From assembly GCA_025456495.1 (NCBI GenBank), contig JALOKO010000306.1:1-10450 (forward strand): a stretch of 10,450 nt of DNA, given 5' to 3'. A model generated the notes under the pieces. The model had not been told where the DNA came from and searched no databases. It was given only the letters and a program-made list of their open reading frames with translations. Positions 6,608-10,450 of this stretch are shown one piece after another. The translations under genes were made by a program, and so were the position numbers. This DNA is from Bryobacterales bacterium. Its GTDB lineage: Bacteria > Acidobacteriota > Terriglobia > Bryobacterales > Bryobacteraceae. Each line of letters opens with the position of its first letter. Position 1 is the first letter of the stretch.

Positions 6608-6685
6608 TCCTTCAGGATAGCGGAGCCGTGCGGCGTCCCCCGGGCAAATCGGTCGTTGGTGGTTTGGTCCGCGGGCTGTCGTTGG

Positions 6686-8209
6686 CTACCCGTCCACCTT
6701 GTAGTGCTTACGCAAACGTGCGAGCTCTGCTTTCAGGGTTTGCACAATCGGCTGGTAGGCATCGTCGCCATAGACGCTGCGCATCTGTTTGGGATCCCGC
6801 GTGAGGTCGTACAGTTCCCACTCGCCGCTCTCATAAAAGTGCGCCAGGGTGTAGCGGTCAGTGCGGACACCATCGTGCGGGGCTACGTTATGAACACCCT
6901 TCTCGTAGTAATGGAAGTAGAAGGTCTTGCGCCAATCCGCAACCTGTTGCCCTTTCATCAGCGGCAGCATGCTGGCGCCTTGCATGTCGGTCGGCTGGGG
7001 TTGACCAGCGGCATCCAGGAAGGTTTGTGCAAGGTCAAGATTCGACACCAGATTCCGATTGACACTACCGCGTTCAATAACGCCTGGCATGCGCATCACC
7101 AGCGGCGTGCGCAGGCTCTCTTCGTAAATCCAGCGTTTGTCGAACCAGCCGTGCTCTCCCAGATAGAAGCCCTGGTCAGAGCTGTAGACCACCAGCGTAT
7201 TTTCCGCCAAACCGGCCGCATCCAGGTGGGTGAGCACCCGGCCAACGTTGTCGTCCACTGAGGAAATGCAACGCAGGTAGTCTTTGATGTAGCGCTGATA
7301 CTTCCAGCGCACCAAGTCGCGTCCCTGGGGATTGTCCTTGAACAGCTTGGCGTTGCGTGGGCCGTAGGCGGCGTCCCACTGGCGCTTCTGTTCCGGGGTC
7401 ATGCGAGCCCATTCGGCGTTGCCGTCGTTGCCGCCAAAGGATTTGTCAGCCCATTCGGGAACCTTCATGTCGTGGTTCCAACGCATGTGGCGGTCAATTT
7501 CCATTTCCTGCAGGCGCGCCGGGGTGGCACGGCCCTCGTAGTTGTCGAACAGGGTATCGGGCTCTGGGATATCCTCTCCCTCAAACATCCACAGCTTTTC
7601 AGGAGCAGGCATCCAGTTCCGGTGGGGCGCCTTCTGCTGGCTGAAGAGCAGGAAGGGCTTATTGGGGTCGCGGCCATTCTTCAGCCAGTCCAGCGTCAGG
7701 TCTCCGATGATATCGGTGACGTAGCCTTGCCGCCGGTGGCGACCGCCCTTGAACAGAAAATCGGGATTGTAATAGCTGCCTTGGCCCGGAAGTACTTCCC
7801 AGTGATCGAAGCCTGTCGGGTCAGTCTTCAGGTGCCACTTGCCGATCATGGCCGTTTGATAGCCAGCCTTCTGTAGCAGTTTAGGGAAGGTCTGCTGACT
7901 GCCATCGAAGGAAACCGCGTTATCAATGACGCCATTGAGGTGGCTGTGCTTTCCAGTGAGCACCACGGCGCGGCTGGGGGCGCAAATGGAATTCGTCACC
8001 AGGCACTGGTCAAAGCGCATGCCTTCGTGGGCGATCCGGTCGATGTGCGGAGTCTTGATGAGGTTGCCGCCGTAGGCGCTAACGGCCTGCCAGGCGTGGT
8101 CGTCGGAGAACATCATGAGGATGTTCCAGGGCTTGCCGTTGGCGGCGCGCCCAAACTGCGCTGTCAGCGCGGCGGCGGAAAGGCCGCTCAAAAAAGTTCT
8201 ACGATGCAT
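6686..8209 (-). CDS. Tat-exported S1-family sulfatase
   Basis: This is a complete type I sulfatase of 507 residues that hydrolyses sulfate esters, probably in the periplasm. A twin-arginine signal opens the protein (HRRTFLSGLSAAALTAQ, residues 2-18), with the mature part starting around GRAANGKP. The key motif is CAPSR at residues 76-80: the cysteine is converted to formylglycine, the catalytic nucleophile. Metal and active-site residues are visible at FSDDH (34-38), GKWHLK (123-128), APHRNW (194-199) and SDQGFYLGEHGW (344-355), followed by DKRWIYEESLRTP. This layout resembles the N-acetylglucosamine-6-sulfatase-like and choline-sulfatase-like branch of the S1 family, but the substrate is not determinable. 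I chose ATG 8209 because GGAG lies eight bases upstream; a GTG at 8218 would overlap that site. It is downstream of and co-oriented with the TonB-type receptor, suggesting a role in sulfated glycan use. A formylglycine-generating enzyme must be encoded elsewhere. Confidence 0.93.
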   Translation of the reverse strand: MHRRTFLSGLSAAALTAQFGRAANGKPWNILMMFSDDHAWQAVSAYGGNLIKTPHIDRIAHEGMRFDQCLVTNSICAPSRAVVLTGKHSHLNGVIDNAVSFDGSQQTFPKLLQKAGYQTAMIGKWHLKTDPTGFDHWEVLPGQGSYYNPDFLFKGGRHRRQGYVTDIIGDLTLDWLKNGRDPNKPFLLFSQQKAPHRNWMPAPEKLWMFEGEDIPEPDTLFDNYEGRATPARLQEMEIDRHMRWNHDMKVPEWADKSFGGNDGNAEWARMTPEQKRQWDAAYGPRNAKLFKDNPQGRDLVRWKYQRYIKDYLRCISSVDDNVGRVLTHLDAAGLAENTLVVYSSDQGFYLGEHGWFDKRWIYEESLRTPLVMRMPGVIERGSVNRNLVSNLDLAQTFLDAAGQPQPTDMQGASMLPLMKGQQVADWRKTFYFHYYEKGVHNVAPHDGVRTDRYTLAHFYESGEWELYDLTRDPKQMRSVYGDDAYQPIVQTLKAELARLRKHYKVDG

Positions 8210-8217
8210 CTGTCTCA

Positions 8218-8221
8218 CTCC
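8218..8221 (-). promoter_or_regulatory. Ribosome binding site deciding the sulfatase start
   Basis: On the minus strand GGAG is followed by eight bases and then ATG (8209-8207). It supports ATG 8209 over the in-frame GTG at 8218-8216, which would overlap this site. Confidence 0.65.
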
Positions 8222-8275
8222 AAGCTCAAGGGGACGCGGACACGCCGGGGCGCGAGTTGAAACACGGTACGGAAA

Positions 8276-8312
8276 CCAGGACCCCGTGAGCCGTCAGCCA
8301 ACCTGGTCCTGG
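8276..8312 (-). terminator. Weak hairpin between receptor and sulfatase genes
   Basis: CCAGGACC (8276-8283) and GGTCCTGG (8305-8312) form an 8-base perfect stem with a 21-base loop, just after the receptor stop codon (8321). On the minus strand the stem is followed by only TTTCC. It may partly terminate or process the receptor transcript before the sulfatase gene, but it is not a strong intrinsic terminator. The remaining 8210-8275 contains only the sulfatase ribosome binding site. Confidence 0.3.
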
Positions 8313-8320
8313 AACCAAGC

Positions 8321-10450
8321 CTACCAGATCAGTTTCAAGCCAAACTGGAGGTTGCGTGGCGTAGCAGCGCCGGTAATCTGCCCAAAGGCATTGGTGCCCA
8401 CGACTCCGTTGGCCTGCCCAAAACGCGGGGTATTGGTGAACTGGAAGGCTTCAAAGCGGAACTGCAGAATCATCTTTTCGACGATGCGGAAGTCCTTCAG
8501 GGCAGAGAAGTCCCAGCCAAACTGGTCACGCTGGCGCAGGATGTTGCGGCCGGCGGTTCCGATGGTATTCACCGCATTGGGAGTGAAGAGGCTGGTGTCG
8601 AAATCCCGCTGCAAGGTGCGGTCGCCCGCGTAGGGATTGCCCGCGATATTGGGGCGGTTCACGACGCCGATATTCCCGGTGTTGGCGGGGTTGCCCTGGG
8701 TGGTGGCGCTATAGGGGCGTCCACTGGAGGCTGTCACAATGCTGCCGATGGCCCATCCGCCCAGAATCGCATCCGCCACGCCGGGCATGGAGGCTCCATA
8801 CCGGCGACCTCGGCCAAAGGGCAATTCGTACACGCCGCTCACCACCAACCGATGCGGCACATCCTGGTTGTCCACCGCGCGCTCAAGTCGCAAATTGCGG
8901 ATATCCTGGAAACCACAGCCACCCGCGTTGCCCTGCGCTGCACCCCCGCAGGTGTCGCCGATGGTCTTGGAGAAGCTATAGGAGGTGAGAACCGTGAAGC
9001 CTTGCGAGAAGCGCTTCTCCAACTTCGTCAGCATCCCGTGGTAGATGGAGTTCCCATTGTGGTGGTAACCGAAGATACCCGCCAGGGGTGAGACTACGAT
9101 GTCGGTTCCTGGAATGGGCATGCGCGAGAGAGGCCGCTTGGCATTGATGTTGCCGGGGCCGGGAGGCGAGAAGTTGTCGTCGTAACGCTGGGCAAGGTGC
9201 GTTCCCTTGGAGCCAGAGTAGCCGATCTCGAACAGCCAGTCGCGCGCCAGTTCCTGTTGGATATTGAAGTTCCACTGCTGGGAGTAGCTTTGGTTAGGGC
9301 GCCTTTCGTAGGCCACAAAGGTCAAGCCGGTGGCCCGTTCCAAGGTGAGCGCGCCTTCCGGCGGTCCGTCTTTCAGCAGCACGGCGGGAACGGTGGCGCT
9401 GGAGGCGAGGTTCACGCCGAAGGCATTCGGGGGATTCCCAATGAGGAACTCGCCATCCCCTAAAGGCTCAAACAGCATGAAGAACACCCCATAGCCCGCC
9501 CGCAGCACGGTCTTTTCCGTAGCCTTATAGGCGAAGCCCACGCGGGGCATGAAGTTGTTCCTGTCCGTGGCGATCATCGCCCGGTTGAAGGTGTCGGTAC
9601 CCTCTGAGCCGGCGAAGATCAGACGCGGGTTTGCCGGGTCAGTCCAGTTGTCCAGAATGCCCATGCGATCACGCTTGTCAATGAACGGCGTGGTGAGTTC
9701 GTAGCGCATGCCCAGGTTCACGGTGAGCTTGCGAGACACCTTCCAGTCGTCCTGAATGAAGGCGGCGGTGTTCCACGCGCGTAGGTCCACCTGGATGCGG
9801 GTGCTCCAGGCATAGCTGCTGGCCATGCCCAACAGGAAGTCCGCCGCGCCATCGTTGGTGAACCGGCCGTTGAAGGAATAGTTCCCAATCTCGCTGCGGA
9901 TGTTGAAGATGTTGTTCTGCATGCGCAGCAAGTTGCCGCCCATCTTCACAGTGTGCTTGCCCTTGATCCAGGTGAGGTCGCCCACCAACTGGCGGTTTTG
10001 CGAGTCACGGTCCACCGGGTTGTTGGCGCCGAGACCCAGACTGGTGTATCCGGTGATGTTCATTGCCGAGAAGCCACCCTGCAGGTTCGGATTGCCCCCG
10101 GGAATGCCATAGACGGCGTTGAGGAACTCGCGACCGGCTTGGGCAGGGTTATCGCGAATGAAGAGACCAAAGTTCCATGCGCCGCGGAGAGACATCAGCA
10201 GGTTAGGCGTGATGATGCGATTCCACTGCGCGCTGGTGATTTTGCCCTGGGTATTGAAATCGAAGTTCGGCGTGAAGGCCGGGGGTGGCAACGCCAGCGC
10301 CGCCGGGCTGAGGAGGTCCTGCTGGCTGTAGCGGTAGCTGATGGTGTCCTTTGAGCCCAGGTTGATGTCGAAGCGGAAGCCGAACTGCTCCACGTTTTGC
10401 TGAAGCGGCGCGTTGAACAGGAAGTTTTGCGCCACCGACGTGTTCTGCGG
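8321..10450 (-). CDS. TonB-dependent/Oar-like outer-membrane receptor, C-terminal 709 residues (5' end outside window)
   Basis: The frame is open to the right edge, so the signal peptide, any carboxypeptidase-regulatory-like domain and the plug are off-window; the GTG at 10435 is internal. The visible part is an outer-membrane beta-barrel. It has alternating-hydrophobicity strands rich in aromatic residues, such as SYRYSQQD, AAFIQDDWKVSRKLTVNLGM followed by RYE, NFMPRVGFAYKATEKTVLRAG, the FEIGYSGSKGTHL block, LTKLEKRFSQGFTVLTSYSFSK, HRLVVSGVYELPFGRGR and GWAIGSIVTASSGRPYS. It ends in LQFGLKLIW, with the terminal aromatic residue used by BamA for barrel insertion. These blocks are characteristic of the very large Oar-like receptors expanded in Acidobacteriota. 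They are thought to import glycans or peptides with TonB energy, although the substrate is unknown. It is first in a minus-strand series, 111 bases before the sulfatase gene, which fits a sulfated-glycan locus. No internal disruption is seen. Confidence 0.88.
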   Translation of the reverse strand, partial: PQNTSVAQNFLFNAPLQQNVEQFGFRFDINLGSKDTISYRYSQQDLLSPAALALPPPAFTPNFDFNTQGKITSAQWNRIITPNLLMSLRGAWNFGLFIRDNPAQAGREFLNAVYGIPGGNPNLQGGFSAMNITGYTSLGLGANNPVDRDSQNRQLVGDLTWIKGKHTVKMGGNLLRMQNNIFNIRSEIGNYSFNGRFTNDGAADFLLGMASSYAWSTRIQVDLRAWNTAAFIQDDWKVSRKLTVNLGMRYELTTPFIDKRDRMGILDNWTDPANPRLIFAGSEGTDTFNRAMIATDRNNFMPRVGFAYKATEKTVLRAGYGVFFMLFEPLGDGEFLIGNPPNAFGVNLASSATVPAVLLKDGPPEGALTLERATGLTFVAYERRPNQSYSQQWNFNIQQELARDWLFEIGYSGSKGTHLAQRYDDNFSPPGPGNINAKRPLSRMPIPGTDIVVSPLAGIFGYHHNGNSIYHGMLTKLEKRFSQGFTVLTSYSFSKTIGDTCGGAAQGNAGGCGFQDIRNLRLERAVDNQDVPHRLVVSGVYELPFGRGRRYGASMPGVADAILGGWAIGSIVTASSGRPYSATTQGNPANTGNIGVVNRPNIAGNPYAGDRTLQRDFDTSLFTPNAVNTIGTAGRNILRQRDQFGWDFSALKDFRIVEKMILQFRFEAFQFTNTPRFGQANGVVGTNAFGQITGAATPRNLQFGLKLIW

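Noticed and set aside
5897..7261. Plus-strand open frame of 454 codons
   Set aside because: It lies antisense to the rRNA methyltransferase and the sulfatase, both with unmistakable motifs. Its translation has no recognisable domain and bridges two unrelated genes, as expected from codon bias in high-GC DNA.
1..10450. CRISPR array, insertion sequence, tRNA or defence system
   Set aside because: No regularly spaced repeats, transposase-like frames, cloverleaf-forming sequence or defence-type proteins were found on either strand.

Overview
This window looks like chromosomal DNA of a high-GC Gram-negative bacterium. The gene set suggests Acidobacteriota, perhaps of the Solibacter/Bryobacter type. 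The clues are a very large Oar-like outer-membrane receptor, a Tat-exported sulfatase beside it, a single-chain (homodimeric type) pyruvate dehydrogenase E1, and a two-PDZ HtrA-type protein. The taxonomic placement is inference from gene content only.

Layout, left to right. (1) The 3' end of a plus-strand HtrA/Deg-type PDZ gene (to 742), closed by a strong intrinsic terminator (771-815). (2) A complete plus-strand CrcB/Fluc fluoride channel gene (903-1289). It converges on a minus-strand GT1-type glycosyltransferase (1404-2630), and the 114-base gap holds a long inverted repeat. (3) A divergent intergenic region (2631-2798), then aceE on the plus strand (2799-5311). aceE is broken by two internal deletions, each shifting the frame. 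A textbook terminator follows (5367-5400). (4) Three minus-strand genes, in transcription order: an open-ended TonB-dependent/Oar-like receptor (10450-8321), a Tat-exported S1 sulfatase (8209-6686) and an RlmI-like rRNA methyltransferase (6607-5447).

How they fit together. The receptor and sulfatase are adjacent and co-oriented, which fits uptake and periplasmic desulfation of a sulfated glycan, although no glycoside hydrolase is present. The other genes are unrelated housekeeping or accessory functions: proteostasis, fluoride export, glycosylation, central carbon metabolism and rRNA modification.

The most notable observation is the state of aceE. It has about 32 bases missing inside the thiamine-diphosphate motif and about 140 bases missing near the C-terminus, while everything between is perfectly conserved in frame. 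This is either very recent gene decay or an assembly error. I found no CRISPR array, tRNA, rRNA, transposon or clearly new multi-gene system.
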